From: Tanypteryx hageni
Lineage: Eukaryota > Arthropoda > Insecta > Odonata > Petaluridae
Assembly: GCA_028673005.1 (NCBI GenBank)
Contig: CM054117.1
Coordinates: forward strand, 55,286,370 to 55,350,369
Direction of reading: 5' to 3'
DNA length: 64,000 bases
The position numbers and the translations under genes are program-made. Of the stretch, positions 11,975 to 24,859 are shown piece by piece. The first letter of the stretch is position 1. Each line of letters opens with the position of its first letter. The notes under the pieces are model-generated. The model was given only the letters and a program-made list of their open reading frames with translations. It did no database searches and was not told the origin of the DNA.

Positions 11975-13570
11975 GGCTAAATTTTACTGCATCCTGGGTA
12001 ACTGCCCGTTGTTTTTTAGTCTTCCGTAAAATTCGCTTAGTTACCTTAATCCTAGAACCAAGCGATTTTCATTACCATGGACTACCAAAGGGGGGGGGGG
12101 GCTCAGAAGTCCACCATCTAAAATACAATAAAAAGTCATAGTAATGTTTCTAACCTATTGTTATATATTTAAAAACATCATAGGAATATAACTACACAAT
12201 TTTAGTAATTTATTTGAAATTATATGTATATAAAGACAAATATATACATTAGAACAATTCTTTTACATTATTCCTCATTATGTTTTCAAGATCAGATTAA
12301 TATTGCAATAAGATTCCATTTACAGAAATAATAACAAATTGATTAGAAAAATGATTTAATATGATGCATTTGACAAAACAGTTTAAATAAATAGCGCGCT
12401 TTGCTTTCCACGCATATGGTGTCTTATAAGTTAGGCTACCTGCGTGAGCCAATGAATAAATAATTTGCAGAAATTGAAATATGAATACATTGATGAGAAA
12501 CTTCAGGTAATTAATTTACATAACTCTCTGTGCAATGTAATAAAATATCCAGACTTTTTCTTAGTTTATAAAAGAGAATCATACGAAAGAATAAGTTGTG
12601 GGCCTCCGAGGCCCCACCCTTTGGTAGTTCTAGGGTTAATTATCTTTAATTAGTTTTCTGTATTTTTTTCTAATTATACCAAGTATTAGAGTTTTAGTGC
12701 AATTTAATTGCATACCAAATTATAAACGTACCAAATCTGCGAAGCAATTTAATCTTTTACTTATTTAACTTGCCGTATTTTTTACCTCATTGACTGTTTA
12801 CGCTGTGTATCGTTACTTTTACGATCACATTTAAGGAAGCATTTTTCCGCCGTTCTTCTGGTCGAATAAGAGGAACCTCCTTTTTTTTCAAATAGAAAAT
12901 TTTAGTGCATCCTGGGTAACTCCCTATTGTTTTGTAATCCTCTATAAAATTCGTTCTGTTATTTTCTTTGGTCTTCTGTATTTTTTCCAAATTAAACCAA
13001 GTTCTAGATCAGGTCTGTTCAACTTTTTCGCGTAAGAAGCCACATTTCAATTTTTTTCTAAACCTTGGATCAGTGGGCAAATTTTAGAAAGGTATATAAG
13101 TCATAATTATCCAGTTATTGTCTAGTATAGTGCCATTTAAAGCGTTATGAGTGGTTAGAAATCGTCGTTTGATCATCCGTTTACTATTGTGGTTTTATAT
13201 TTCTGCAGATAATTGAACGATAATTTTATTTACCAGGATATAATTTGTTATTTTTTAAGAGTTAATGCTTTCAATTTAGTTATATTTGTGAATACTGATT
13301 TTATCTGCACTCGCTATGAAAGGGCGGCGGATCGGATTCCAGCCCGCGGGCCGCACGTTGGACAAGCCAATTCTAAAGGCAACGGGTCATTTCATCGCGT
13401 ACCAAATTATAAACGCGCCACGAAGCGAATCGAGCAATTTTTTACGCTTGTATCCATCGCAGTATTTGCTTTGGATCGATTAATTACGCTGTTTGCCTTT
13501 CCTCTTCCGATCGCATTCGAGGGAGCATTTTTCCGCCGTCCTCCTGATCAAATAAGATTTGCTCCTTTCT
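11975..13570. repeat. Old local duplications
   Basis: Two sets of diverged direct repeats are visible. First, 11978-12045 against 12900-12975 share CATCCTGGGTAACT and then TTGTTTT and TAAAATTCG. Second, 12705-12890 against 13395-13570 share TACCAAATTATAAACG, GCAATTT, a central TTACGCTGTTT-like word, and GCATTTTTCCGCCGT. The second pair flanks the hAT MITE at 13010-13370, so this DNA was duplicated and later invaded, or the reverse. A run of eleven G lies at about 12092. Confidence 0.6.
13010..13370. mobile_element. hAT-type MITE with 8-bp target duplication
   Basis: The left end is CAGGTCTGTTCAACTTTTTC. The right end, reverse complemented, reads GGCTTGTCCAACGTGCGGCC, with a GGCCCGCGGGC-type block just inside. 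These are typical hAT-Charlie-like termini. The flanking octamers TTCTAGAT (13002-13009) and TTCTAAAG (13371-13378) agree at 6 of 8 positions and match the known hAT preference for nTCTAGAn. No coding remains. Confidence 0.7.
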
Positions 13571-15573
13571 CCCCAAACGGGAGCAAATCTTTTTTTTTTC
13601 TCTTCGGTCGAGGGAGTTCTCCCGATTCATCAGCCTCATCGTCTCGGTTCCTACCACTTTCGACAACCTCCTCACGTCCGACCGACCGTCTCCTCCTCCC
13701 CCAAAAACATCGACAGCATACTTCGGAAAAATAAAAAAAAAAAGATCGAGAGAGACTTATCGAAACGAACTTACCTTCCACCCACTCCACTCCAAACCCA
13801 CCCCCACAATATATTTACCTTCTTCCACCTTCCAGCGAAGCAGGAAGCGAGGTTTTACGATTTAGGTAGTCCGGGAAACGGAGGCTGAGGAGGTTTCTTC
13901 CGCGTTCAAAGTGGAAGACGGCGAAAAAAAGAGGCGAAAATCACCGATTCGGGGAAAATCGTTTTCGTAAAACTCGATAAAGGCAAGGAGGAGGAGGGGC
14001 GAAATTGAGGGTTGAAGAGGGAGAGAGAGGATGAAACCTAATCAAGTAAAAAAAAAACACCAATGGGTTGGTTTGGTTGAGCAAGACAAAAGGTGGGTGG
14101 ATTTAAGAGGGATTTTTGGGGGAAGAAAGAAAAAGGAGAAAGGGAAAGAGAAAAATATCGGCGGTAGAAAAAAATGGAGAGATAAAACGTCTCGGAGGAG
14201 ACGGTGGCGACAACGGTGTCAGCCTAGTGTGGCAAATAGAGAGGTCGCCTATGACAAGACGGAACATACCGCCGGATAACATCAGCTAAATCTCATTTAT
14301 CATTTATTTCCATGCGGAAAGGAAAGGGGAAAGGATTGTTTGGCGTATTTTTTAAAAGAAATTGTTTCTACTCTCCTGGGTTTGTTCTTCGCGCTGCAAT
14401 CTGGAGTGTACACACCTTGGAGATTGTTTCATCCGTTGGAAGCTGCATTTTTTTATTGCGGTCGAGATGAAATTGAGAACTGGGCCATAGAATTGGAAAG
14501 CCAATCGATGACTTTCCACTAATATTTTTTACAGTAAAGTTTATATTTAAAATAATTGATCAATAACGGGACAAGAGGTTAAATTTTCCTGCTTATTACA
14601 TCACTGCGTTATATTTTGTTTTTAATACATGCCAATCTAGTAATAATTAAAAAATGACAAAAATCTTAAAGTTTTCGTGACCTCCAACCTTAATCGACTT
14701 TAAAATAAATGAATTTCTAAAGACTTTGATACGCCTGCGCTATACGTCTTAGTGCTTGACTTTAATGTCTATTTTATTTCCTAATTAACTGGCAAATTCC
14801 AACCTCTCTCTCACTCTCAATCTCAATCTCCCAAAACATGTGATAGGACAAAAATCGACTCACGTGACTTCAGATCGACCTCTAATAACGACCAACGATA
14901 AAAAAGTATTTCCTTCGAGCTATATAGAATTCAGATAATAAGACTTTCGACTTACGAAGACGTGACCGTGTGCGAGTCCTACACTCCGCTAGGATCGAAT
15001 GGATGGATCGAAAGCTAAGTGATCAGATCTCTTATCTTTGCCGCATTGTGTTACGTAACACTCTCGCATTCTCGCCTCTAGATACGTCGCCAGGAATGCC
15101 GTTCAAAAAAAAATCATATGGCGGGATAGCATTTTATCCTCCAACATTTAACGGGAAAGTAATATACATCATCCCTTGTCACGGGACGTCGAGTTTCGGG
15201 ACGAACTTCCTCATACGGAGAAGGAAAAAAAGAGCAACGCCTTTTGCTCCTTCGAGAAAGCACTCACCAAAGATTACTTCCGTCGCCTCCAGCCCCTTGA
15301 AAAATCTCGAGTGATATTATTTCCCCAAAACCGAGTTCCTAAGGATTTTCCGCATTTTTCTAGCGGCGATTCTTTTTTTTTAGCGTATTGCGTCGTAAAT
15401 AGATCGAAATTACTTCATTTGTCGTTGCGGGACGTGCGCAGCGCGTCCCAGTGAAACGTATCCACGCGTAAGACGGTTGCATGAGCGGAGGATGTAGTGC
15501 GAAATACAAACCACCTTTATTTATTGATAGTTAATGCAGTGGTTCTTGCGGTACATCCACATTTGGTTCAATG
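13571..15573. other. Non-coding DNA with A/G-rich and C/T-rich patches
   Basis: Purine-rich DNA at 13900-14180 and pyrimidine-rich DNA at 13580-13860 yield open frames of Lys/Glu/Arg or Ser/Pro/Leu composition with no domain. 13567-13594 is a short inverted repeat around CTCCCCAAACGGGAG (arms GATTTGCTCC and GGAGCAAATC). No gene is supported. Confidence 0.5.
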
Positions 15574-16076
15574 CAGGTACGCCCATCTCTCGCTTTGCGC
15601 GGTCTAGCTTTACGCGTTTTCGGTTTAGCACAGTTTCAAATTGCACGGCCATCAATTTCACTTTAGCACGATTTTGGAACGGTCTGCGAGTATCAACAAT
15701 CATAAAAATGCTTCAATTCGACTGAGATGTTATGATAAAAACATCAAGGTGTCATTTATGAATACAACATTACTAAACTGTTGCGCGTTTAACTCAAGAC
15801 ACCGCTCAAATGTAACCTCGAGTATTCCTATCTCACTCTGCACGGTTCAGCTTTACACATTATTTTCCAGGAATGCATACACCGTGCAAATCGAGGGATT
15901 GGTATAAGAAAGCATAAAAGGAAGCAATTTTCAATGCATTGTTATTGAGGTGTTGCAAGTTGACTTCAAGACAGCGCTCAAATGCAACATCAGCTATTAC
16001 TTCCTCACTTTGCACTGTTTTTCTCTACGCGATCTCTTCCAGGAACACATGTAGAGTGCAAAGCGAAGGATTGGCG
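15574..16076. mobile_element. Tigger-like element with a duplicated right half
   Basis: It starts CAGGTACGCCCATCTCTCGC and contains runs of CTTTGCGCGG and CTTTACGCG words typical of Tigger ends. The right-end block (TTCCAGGAA-GCAT-, then GTGCAAA-CGA-GGATTGG) occurs twice, at about 15868-15901 and 16037-16074. The unit from CAAGACA-CGCTCAAATG to that block is thus repeated at a spacing of about 170 bp. It is related to 11352-11591. No transposase reading frame is left. Confidence 0.55.
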
Positions 16077-16160
16077 TATATCCGAAATTAAAGGAGAATT
16101 ATTGTATAGCGGCATAAAAAGTCTAAAAATTAACACAAATTCGTACATGAACTTAAAATT

Positions 16161-16962
16161 GGGTGACCAGATGCTGATGGTCACAACCGGGACGAAATGA
16201 GTTTTGAAAGAGAATATCAAATGTAGTTTTTGAGTTAGAGCACCCACAAAATTCCGGTCACAGACATCATCGAGAAAATAGTCAAAAACATGTTCGGGGG
16301 ACCATAAAACATGTATTTCCGTTGAAATCTCGAATTAGATTTTTTTCATGAAAACAATACTTTCTCTATACTTCGTGTATGGAGAAAATAAAAATCGGGA
16401 CAATGGGACTTTTGAGATTATTTTATTGTATACTCCAAATATCAAATAAATATGTTCACAAAAGATAAAGAAAACTTTTATTTACTGTAATAACAAATAA
16501 ACTCACACATTTCGTGAAGAATTAAACAGTACTACAATGAAACATTTTAGGAGCCAATGGTGTTTTCAGTCATATCTTCAAGTACTTCTGCCTGCCTTGA
16601 TCAAATTTTGATCATTTTCAATCTTCTCATAAGAATCTTTTCAGGTCATATTTAAGTTATATTTATGAAGGAGGAGAAAATCATGACTATCTATCATTAT
16701 TTTCGTAGAATCAGCTCTTGGTCTTTTGTTTTTCCAGCACTTGAAATGCGAATGCCTTTTATGAAATCGTATTTGGAAGATCGAGTTTGATGTTAAAATT
16801 GATTTCGTATAAACGGAGATACAAAAAACTGCTGGATATACCATCACGCTTACAAGAAAAACAACCGGAACATTTATGCGTCCCAAAAAAAATATTCGGT
16901 ACACCGGGACAAAACTCTGAAAACCGAGACAAATCTCGTGAAATCGGGACGTCTGGTCACCC
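16161..16962. mobile_element. Non-autonomous hAT-like element, GGGTGACCAG termini
   Basis: The ends are GGGTGACCAGATG at the left and CGTCTGGTCACCC at the right, in inverted orientation, each followed inside by a CGGGAC word. This matches hAT-type termini of the GGGTGACCAGACGTCCCG class. I see no convincing 8-bp duplication (flanks TTAAAATT and TAATTTAG). The interior is about 800 bp; an 87-codon minus frame at 16641-16904 shows no transposase motif. Confidence 0.6.
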
Positions 16963-17003
16963 TAATTTAGGAAAATACGAAATTTGTCTACATTTTTTCT
17001 GGA

Positions 17004-17008
<5 letters not shown>

Positions 17009-17038
<30 letters not shown>

Positions 17039-17082
17039 TGTGTGTGTATATATATATTATAATATATATATATATATATGCA
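17009..17082. repeat. (TA)n microsatellite, interrupted
   Basis: Two TA runs (about 17009-17034 and 17047-17079) are split by GCGTGTGTGTGTA. This is plain dinucleotide repeat DNA. Confidence 0.95.
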
Positions 17083-18589
17083 CGGCAGTGGGAAAACATA
17101 ATAAAAAACCATCGTTATCCTCTAAAGGGTTCAGAGGTTCAAAACATTTCGTCTTTTTTTCGATAATTTGTCGTAATTGGCTCGACGAGATGGCGTAGAC
17201 GTCACAAAATGACGATAATCATTTCCCATAATTCATCTCGGGGGCGAAAAGGCAAAAGGTCATCTAGACACACACTCACGCAGTTAGGGAGATTCTTTCG
17301 GTAACCACGGCAACGGGTTATAAAAAAAGGGCCGTGTAGGGGAAAGAGAGATATATAAAGAGAGGGGTGGGGGGAGAAGGATGGCAGTAGGAGATACTCC
17401 GAATTGTCTCCGAAAACGAGATAAGACGGTGTAAGACGCGAGGCTTCGTTTCGAAAACTGTGAACGGCTTCCGTTCTTTGAAACTTGTAAATCCTTCCTC
17501 CGTGTGTCTCGGAGTGAAAGAAGGCTTTTTTCTCCTGTTATGTTTTCCTTCCTCCATTTACCATTCGTTTTCCTCGTTTCCCGCCGCGGTGTCCTTTGAG
17601 TGGTAGGTTACTGCAGCCTCCTTCAACTAATATAGTTTCGGCAGCTGGAATTTCGGAGATGAAGGAGGGCGATCGTTTCGGCTGTCATGGTTGTCTATGC
17701 GCTTTCTGAAAACAATGGTTGTAATCGGAGGATAAATCAAAGGAATATTTCTTCCCCTTCTTCTAAGATTGCGCTGTTCAACAAGATTTCAAGGTCGGCC
17801 ACACTTGTGACGATCAGATCAGAAAAATACTTCTTAACCTTTTAAATAAGTTTCAGATTGTATTATTCAGTTTTAAATATTATTTTTATATATTGTTCAT
17901 GCAGAAAACTGGCAAAATAGACAACATAATAGACATTATTAAAATTTAAACATTCAGTGTGACACATTGCAAACACTTTCCCGATCTCTTGGATGTTGAT
18001 AGAAACTTTTTAAAACGCAATTAGGCACAAATAAATCATCGTCATTAGTGTACTGTCCGTGAACAGGTCCGTTATTACTCCCCACATACTCCTAACTTCC
18101 GTTATCTTAATTTCTTTATAACTTTCTTTTCCTATCAAGATGTCTATCAGCTGAAGTCTTTTCCTTCCTCTTCCTCTTTTTCCTTCTAACTCGTCTTTAA
18201 TCATGCTCTCTCTCCTAAGATAATGTCCGATCCAGTTCGCTTTTTTCATATTCTTCTTAGTACTGCCTCGTTTTTCATCCTATTTGTCAGTTTTATCTTC
18301 AGCATTCTTATCCATGACTACATTTCGAAGCTTTCCAAATATTTTATATAATTTTCCTGAGTATCATTGATTTTGCTCCATTTTACCAATTTCTTAGATA
18401 TGTCATTCTTTCGCTTTCGCTATTCCAGTCCTTATTCCGTTGGTGCATTTGCATTTCTATTTATGATGCTTCCATGGAATTTATGTTGTTGAATATATTG
18501 GCCTGTTAATCGAGTAGGTAACATAAATGAAGTAAAAATAAAAACTTAGATATAAATCCACTATTGAAACAGAAAATACTGATATTTTA
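17083..18589. other. Gene-free stretch
   Basis: No exon, RNA gene or clear mobile element is visible. 18010-18249 carries a 79-codon minus frame with KGRGRKR and no supporting context. It vaguely recalls reverse transcriptase tail sequence (WIGHYLRRE) from non-LTR elements, so it may be a LINE scrap. Confidence 0.4.
18010..18249 (-). pseudogene. Possible LINE reverse transcriptase tail fragment
   Basis: The minus-strand translation starts KKANWIGHYLRRE, followed by IKDELEGKRGRGRKRLQLID. The order W-I-G-H-x-L-R-R, then a short acidic/basic stretch and GRGRKR-Q-L-D, is seen at the end of many arthropod LINE-encoded ORF2 proteins (pattern 'WIGHILRR...LEGRRGRGRRR...D'). Only this short end is present, with no upstream reverse transcriptase motifs. 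I infer a 5'-truncated insertion. The 3' UTR and tail are not clear. Confidence 0.6.
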
Positions 18590-18785
18590 CAGTCACACGC
18601 TCACATTCTCACACTCATCCTCTCACACGCACGCTTTTACAGGCACCCTCCCTCTCACGCACGCATACATCCTCCCTCACACACGCGCACGCACAAATTC
18701 TCCCTCTCATACATACGCACACATTTTTCCTCTCATTCACATACACACGCACACATTTTTCCTCTCATACACATACACACATGCT
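18590..18785. repeat. CA/CT-rich simple repeat
   Basis: Degenerate CTCACACGCACG and TACACACATTTTTCCTCTCAT units repeat here; the last unit occurs about three times between 18700 and 18775. The His/Thr/Ser-rich open frame through it is an artefact of the repeat. Confidence 0.85.
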
Positions 18786-19678
18786 TGTCATTTGGCGCGA
18801 CCAAAAAAATTCAGCGCAATTATGCTGTTATTCAAGGTTTTTACCGCAGGCTATCTTAACACATCGATACAACTCAAGAACCGCGAAATTTAACCTCGTG
18901 CACCTCTGAATTTTTTGTTCAATATCAATCACATGCTATTTATATAGCAGCGAAATTAATTACTCCCCGTTTTGTTCATTTTTATTTCGCTTTATGTTAG
19001 CTACTAAAAAACTTTCTATCCCACTATTTTAAACACACTCTCGTAATGATGCTTCCTAGGTATTTACAGTCTGAAATTTGTATTAATGGCTTTTCACCAA
19101 GCACCAATGTTCAAGTTTTCTTCTGACCTGACCTTAGATTTTTCCGTATTTATTTCCATACCCTATTTTCTGCCTGCTATTACCATTATTATTTATATAT
19201 ATATATATACCATTTTCTTGGGTTCCTTTTCCTCTTGCCAGAAGCAGTTGATCATCAACTCCTCCCTCTCTCGTATTTTACTATTCTTACAATTATTCCA
19301 TCGACAAGCAAGAGACTGAATTCATTCCGATACACATTTATTTTTTTCCAGCATTAGTGCCAATCCAAATTACAGTGTCGCGCACGGCAATTCGGGAAAG
19401 TTAGGTCTTCACGGCGCCTGTTGTCCGTCTCCTTGACTGCAGCTTGATTTTCCGCGATCTTCAATATCAAGGGAAAATTTGTATGCACTTCTTCGAAACG
19501 GTCTTACCAATACAACAATGTTGTTATTTTCTGTCCTTTTTATTTAGAATACTCTCGAAATTCCCTCGAGTATCGGCTAGTTTAACTTCTTTCGGCAGTT
19601 TTATCAATGCTCCCTGTTCTGCAATGGAGCATATATCGCTGTCTTCTGTTTGTTTTTATTATTTCACGTATGCGTAGT

Positions 19679-20129
19679 CAGCGCCGTAACTAGGGCGGGG
19701 CAAGCGGAGCGTCTGTCCCGGGCGTAACTAAAGAAGGGTCGCAAAAATTGTTCAAGGCAAGTTGTGCATGTCACAAGGACAGGGGAGATTTCACTACTAT
19801 ACTTGTACTAGACATTACGCATAGCAAAAACTATCAATTTCGACGATCCTATTGATGAGTTGGCTGCATTAAAATCACATAGAATAACTCTTTAATATTA
19901 AAATATTTATACTTTCTGTATTTAAATTGTGTGTAATTATGTTTGTAATTATATTTATAATTATGAATTTAAATTATGCACATTTATTGTAAGAAATTAT
20001 ATCATTTACAGTTTATTTATATTTATTAATTGTTCGCCCAAAATCCATATAGGTATTAGAGAACTTTTTATGGAGGGGGCGCATATTTGGTAGTTTGCCC
20101 CGAGTGCTAAAATAGCCAGTTAGGCGCTG
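19679..20129. mobile_element. Deleted hAT element with 8-bp target duplication
   Basis: The termini are CAGCGCCGTAACTAGGGC at the left and TAGCCAGTTAGGCGCTG at the right, in inverted orientation. Flanking octamers TGCGTAGT (19671-19678) and TGCGTTGT (20130-20137) match at 7 of 8. A (TA)n-poor, AT-rich interior carries the last codons of a transposase: 19827-19895 reads NFDDPIDELAALKSHR and stops. That is the usual C-terminal end of ZMYM-like hAT transposases ('FDDLIDEFA..K'). Everything upstream is deleted, so it cannot move by itself. Confidence 0.85.
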
Positions 20130-20137
20130 TGCGTTGT

Positions 20138-22925
20138 AGTTATTTTTTTATCAACCTGCATTACCCGAGAATCTTAACTTCACAGTTCAATGAAAGATTA
20201 TATCTAAACAAATTAGTTTTAGTTGACTTGAAGGTTATAATGTTTCAAGAAAAACCTTTTTTATCGATTTAGAATTAGACGAAGAGCTTCTCGGCTGTTA
20301 GTAAAAGCCAAAGGGATAATCGAAATACGCCGGAAATGGTCATGAGCAGAATTAACGAAGATTAATTCCCGCGTCGCAGCTCGACATACTGGCATGGTTT
20401 TCGCGTAGAATTGAAGGCAATTAACCAAAATAAACGAACGGGTGGAGATAAATGTAACGGTTCTCGAGGATACGCTCTCTGATTTCCTACCCGTCACGCG
20501 GAAACCGTTGACGTGGGCATCTCACGAGCCGTCAAGAATGCAGATTTCACGGCTTTTCATTGCGCTTTGAAAAAATCCCTCATTCGAACGTTCGTGAGAC
20601 TGCAGGCTACAACCTTACGAGATAACCGTTGCGGTTTCGGCAATGGATCACGCACCGCCGCTATTTTTCCCCCATTATTCAGGCAAGTTTAATATTTCGC
20701 GTATTTCTAGTTTATTCTCATTTCGATAAACTTGCACGTGCTACAAATTTGTCTGTCTGACGGAATTATTTGTTTTTTGTCAATTACAATGTCCAGACAG
20801 CTCAATTATTTTTCCCTTAGAGGCGCTGTATGCTGGATGCTATAAAAGTGTATTTTGACGGAAAGTTTTTTCCAATAAATAACTTTTGCTTTCACTCATG
20901 AGTGGCGTTATTGAGTCTTTGTAGTTTGATGGATGCTTGATTGCTCATCTCCAATGATTTTGTTCCTATTGTTTTTTCTTGCTGCATCCGTATAAAACAT
21001 TACTGGATTCCACAAATGGTAATTTTCTGCAATCCTAGTAGAGAACACGTTACTACCTCATTCTTTTGTCACAATAATTCTCCTCCTAGTTGTTTGTAAA
21101 ACATTTATTAGAGGCTGTCCGTTGCGGATGATGTCAGAAGGAGATTGAACCGTCCACAAGTGAAGCAAAATCGGGTAACTCCATTTCACTTTGCGTAACC
21201 ATAATAGTTGTGGCACTACGAAGGCTTTTTTACCCTCCTTCCATCTATGGGTGTGAGAGCGTGGGTGTGAATGCGTGTTTGGGACCATGTAATTCAACAT
21301 CTGCGTCGACCCAGCCGACAGACTGGACATCCGCCCTTCGCATATTAAAATAATAAGGCACGAAAATTGGTGCGAGCGAGAAATACCAGACGCCTTAACG
21401 GAACGCGGAACGATGGCGTGAATGGTGACGGATCGAATGAACCAGAAATCCATGCGTGCCTCAGCTGTGCCGGAAGACTACTCGAAAAAAATAATTTATG
21501 TCAAAAACCCATTCGAGAGGCCGAGAGAGAGGATAAAAAACGACCCCGATAAGATCGTCGACGCTATTCTTTTTTTCGTGGGACCATTCGAGTTCTTTTT
21601 CTGAACCTAGCATGCGGAGAAGCTTTTCGAATGAATGGATATTCTTCCACACATGACAAAAAAGTCTCGGTGCAGAGCGAAAAGGAAAGGGACGCGAGCA
21701 TGCTGGACGCTATCTCGTCGTCTGGGTGACGAGATCAAGATTTTTCGCGCGTCTGGCAGGTTCTTATAAAGCGGGTTCGGCACAGCACGGTTTTTTTTTG
21801 TTTTAAATTCCGAAAAAAATCCAGGCAGCGTGGGTTATGGTTCGCATTAAAGCCTTCGAGCCGGTAATTGTATGACTCCCTATTCGCCCCTTAAAGCGAC
21901 CGTTTTAATGTATTTCTCCTCCTTGGCATTTACGTTTATTTTTCTGTTGAGGATAAGGTAATTGAGTAAAGGGAAGTCAGTACACATGTACAGACAACCG
22001 CAGCTGAGGCAGAATGGCAAGATCCGTACACGTGTACGTCGAACCGACTTTAGGTTGGTTAGTTCAGTCTTGGGATGTGGGATTCCAGATTGTTGAGCGA
22101 GAAAGAGACGTGTCACGGGGGGTCGCAGTACTTTGTTTATAAGCTCAGATAACCGGAAACTACATTATTTTTGTACATATGTGTGCATAAGAAAGGGAGG
22201 TTTGGAAATTAAGAATCAGGAGTAGAGTGCCTGAAGGGATATGAAAAACAACCTACCATTTCACTATATAAATTTAGGCTCACATAACACGGATTAAAAT
22301 TACACGGCACTTATTCAGAACGCATCCCCATGTTGTAGGAGGACCGGATGTGTTTTTAAAAAACCGTCTTCTCCACTAATGAAACCGTTGACTTTTTTCA
22401 TGTCATTTTTTATTCTCAGTCAAGCTCGGATGAAAAACTAACCTCGTCCGACGCCTAATTAAACTAATTCGAAGAGGCCAATCCGGAGATAGAGTCCAAA
22501 GCGGATGATATGCGCCTTTAAAACGGTGAATGGGATTTTTTTATTTTGGCATGACGTTTTTCTTAACGAAGAGTGGGTGAGTGATGAAGGATGACAGGGG
22601 GAGGGAGGGAATTAGGGCGGCTCGAGTCGAATACGAAAGAGTTTTGAATAGAGGAGAATTAAGAAGCCTTTTTACGAGAAGGGATGTTAGGAACGGACCT
22701 TAAAAAAAGCGGGTGTATATGGTTCCGAATTCGAATCTTCTATCTGTAACCGCTTTTTTTAGTAAGGTTTCAGATGACGGGGAAAAAGAAAGCATGTGGG
22801 CAATGACGTAATCCGGCTCCAGTTTTTTATAAAACATTTCTCCGAATTGCTTCATATCATTATATATAGACGTTCCTTACATAGGAGTAGGATATAACAT
22901 ATATATAGGAGGATACTGATGTTTA
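20138..22925. other. Gene-free stretch
   Basis: No exon or mobile element can be supported. Purine-rich and CpG-bearing patches (20470-20670, 21360-21780) give short open frames without domains. The words GTACACATGTAC (21980s) and CGTACACGTGTACG (22025-22038) are short palindromes 40 bp apart. Confidence 0.5.
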
Positions 22926-23345
22926 GGCACTTCCAGATGAGATGGAGATTCGAAATTTTTTTCTTAGGTAGGATTTTGTGCAACACCCACTAGAAAAAAA
23001 CTAAAATCTTGAAAAAGTGCAACAATGCGGCCGCTAAAAATTTGCAATTGTTTAAACAAATTTTCAAGGAGCTGAAATTTTTTTAGAGGTAGGATATGTA
23101 AAAAAACGAAATAGGGATTATAAAAATTTTGATATTTTAATTTGTGTTGCCGTTAAAAAATCTTAAAATTTAAACAAATAGGCAAATGTTTAGACACTAC
23201 GCAGCGAGTTAGGGAGCTGAAAATTTTAAATTATTTAGAGTTTAGTCTATATAAACGAATAAACATTTCAAAGTATCCATGAAATTCTTATTGCGGCCGT
23301 TAAAAATTATTAAAATTTAAACAATTAGATAAATGACATTTCACT
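22925..23345. repeat. Degenerate tandem repeat, about 120-145 bp unit
   Basis: A unit of the form TGCGGCCGCTAAAAATT, AATT-TTTAAACAA, GAGCTGAAATTTT, AGGTAGGATATGTA recurs. Starts are seen near 23026, 23144 (TGTTGCCGTTAAAAAAT) and 23290 (TTGCGGCCGTTAAAAATT), with a partial unit at 22940. The copies have drifted strongly. No coding. Confidence 0.6.
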
Positions 23346-24855
23346 TCTAATTGTGGTATAAATTTAAAATTTGGCAGAAATGTGTGGCATTATTAACCCA
23401 GTTTGGGAAAAGTATAATATTCCTTAAATTCCTTAAATTAGTGATTTTTTTACTCCATTATTGTTCCATAATGAAAAAACGAAAATCGGTGCCGAGGAGA
23501 AATCTTATGAATTAAAGAAGTGTTTCTCATGATGAAATATCTCTCTGAAAAATTAATGTTTTTTCAAGGTAAGATGAAATTCTTGCAGTATGCAAGCACC
23601 TTATACTGGTATATTACTATAATAAAAGCCTAGATGTGTTTGTGTATAACGCTGACGTCGTCAATGGCACTTTTTACGCGTTTTAACAAACTTTCCGATT
23701 AGGCGGAAGGTTGAAATTTTTGCAGGAATGTTTGATTCTGATATAAAAATTAAATGACGAAAAAAGACCCGGGTTCGACTCTAGGGGGAGGGGTTTCCAT
23801 CTCTAATATTAAATTTCTTTTCGAAATTTTAGCGCTCAATTGTTGGAAAAAGTTGCCTGCAATACAAAAATCTGCTGTAAACGTATCATTGTAGCGCAAT
23901 CTTTTGTAAATGTTTCATATATTTTGTTTCGGCTGAAAAATATGATCAACTGGTGGCCATATACTTGATAAGCAACATAGCTCAATCGATATCAAAATGG
24001 AGGCAAAAGTGTACATTATTCCGAAACCGCTCACGAATGTCCATATTCTAGGCGAGCTATTATAACTCTTAACATTAGTTATTCTAAAATGTAAAATAAT
24101 GCTTAGCTCAGTTAGCAACCGCATGCGTTAAAATAATATGAACAGATTATGTGATGTGAAAATATTAGAATAATACAATCACTAAAGAAGAAGAAAATCG
24201 AAATGGATCTAACATTTCTCGAGTAAAGACTGCATGTTCAAGATATGATCGAAGGGAAACTTGAAAACATAACATGAAGATGAAGGAAGAAGATTCAGAT
24301 ATCAGACGAATTGAACGATGAAGAGATTTATAAATAAACGGAGGATGCTGCAAAGAACAGGGCCATGTGGAGTATCCGATTTAACCTAAAATTCACGACT
24401 GATTACCAATGACGACGACGTTTGCTTACAACACCCTGCATCTCTCGGATTTTTTGAAGACTCGAATTTCTCCCATTTTCCTCGAGCTTCCATTTACACA
24501 GAAGCTGGACGCCATAATCTAAACGACCTCCCCTTTAAAAAAAAACATTTCTAGGGATTTTCGGGAGGATGAAGAGCCGAAATCCTAACGGGTGAAGTAC
24601 TTTTTTTAAGCCGGTTCGCTCGCGTGAGTCCGATAATGGAGGTCCGGGGCGCTTGTGACCGCCGAGCGTGAGACGTCATGCGCGACCCGTTCCTCTCCAC
24701 CCCCTCCCCTACTCCTCCGGGGAGGACTCACAGGTCATTTGGCGCGCTTTTCATCAATCCGTCGCGACGAATTGTAAAACAGGATTGAAAACGGATCGAT
24801 GGGGCGAAGATAATAAAAGGACTGCCTCCGGGACCTCGGGGCAGTGAGGCCGGAC
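23346..24855. other. Gene-free stretch
   Basis: AT-rich DNA with no supported exon. 23615-23720 (AAAAGCCTAGATGTGTTTGTG, then GACGTCGTCAATGGCAC) looks like repetitive DNA, but I cannot class it. 24600-24740 is CpG-rich (GGCGCGC, GCCGAGCGTGAGACG) and could be a promoter-like spot. Confidence 0.4.
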
Positions 24856-24859
24856 GAAC

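Noticed and set aside
13300..13360. CpG-rich GGCGGCGGATCGG...GGGCCGC as a promoter
   Set aside because: It is the subterminal GC block of the hAT MITE at 13010-13370.
16161..16970. 8-bp target duplication for the GGGTGACCAG element
   Set aside because: Flanks TTAAAATT and TAATTTAG do not match well enough in any register.
18564..18893. His/Thr-rich 109-codon frame
   Set aside because: Translation of the CA/CT-rich simple repeat.
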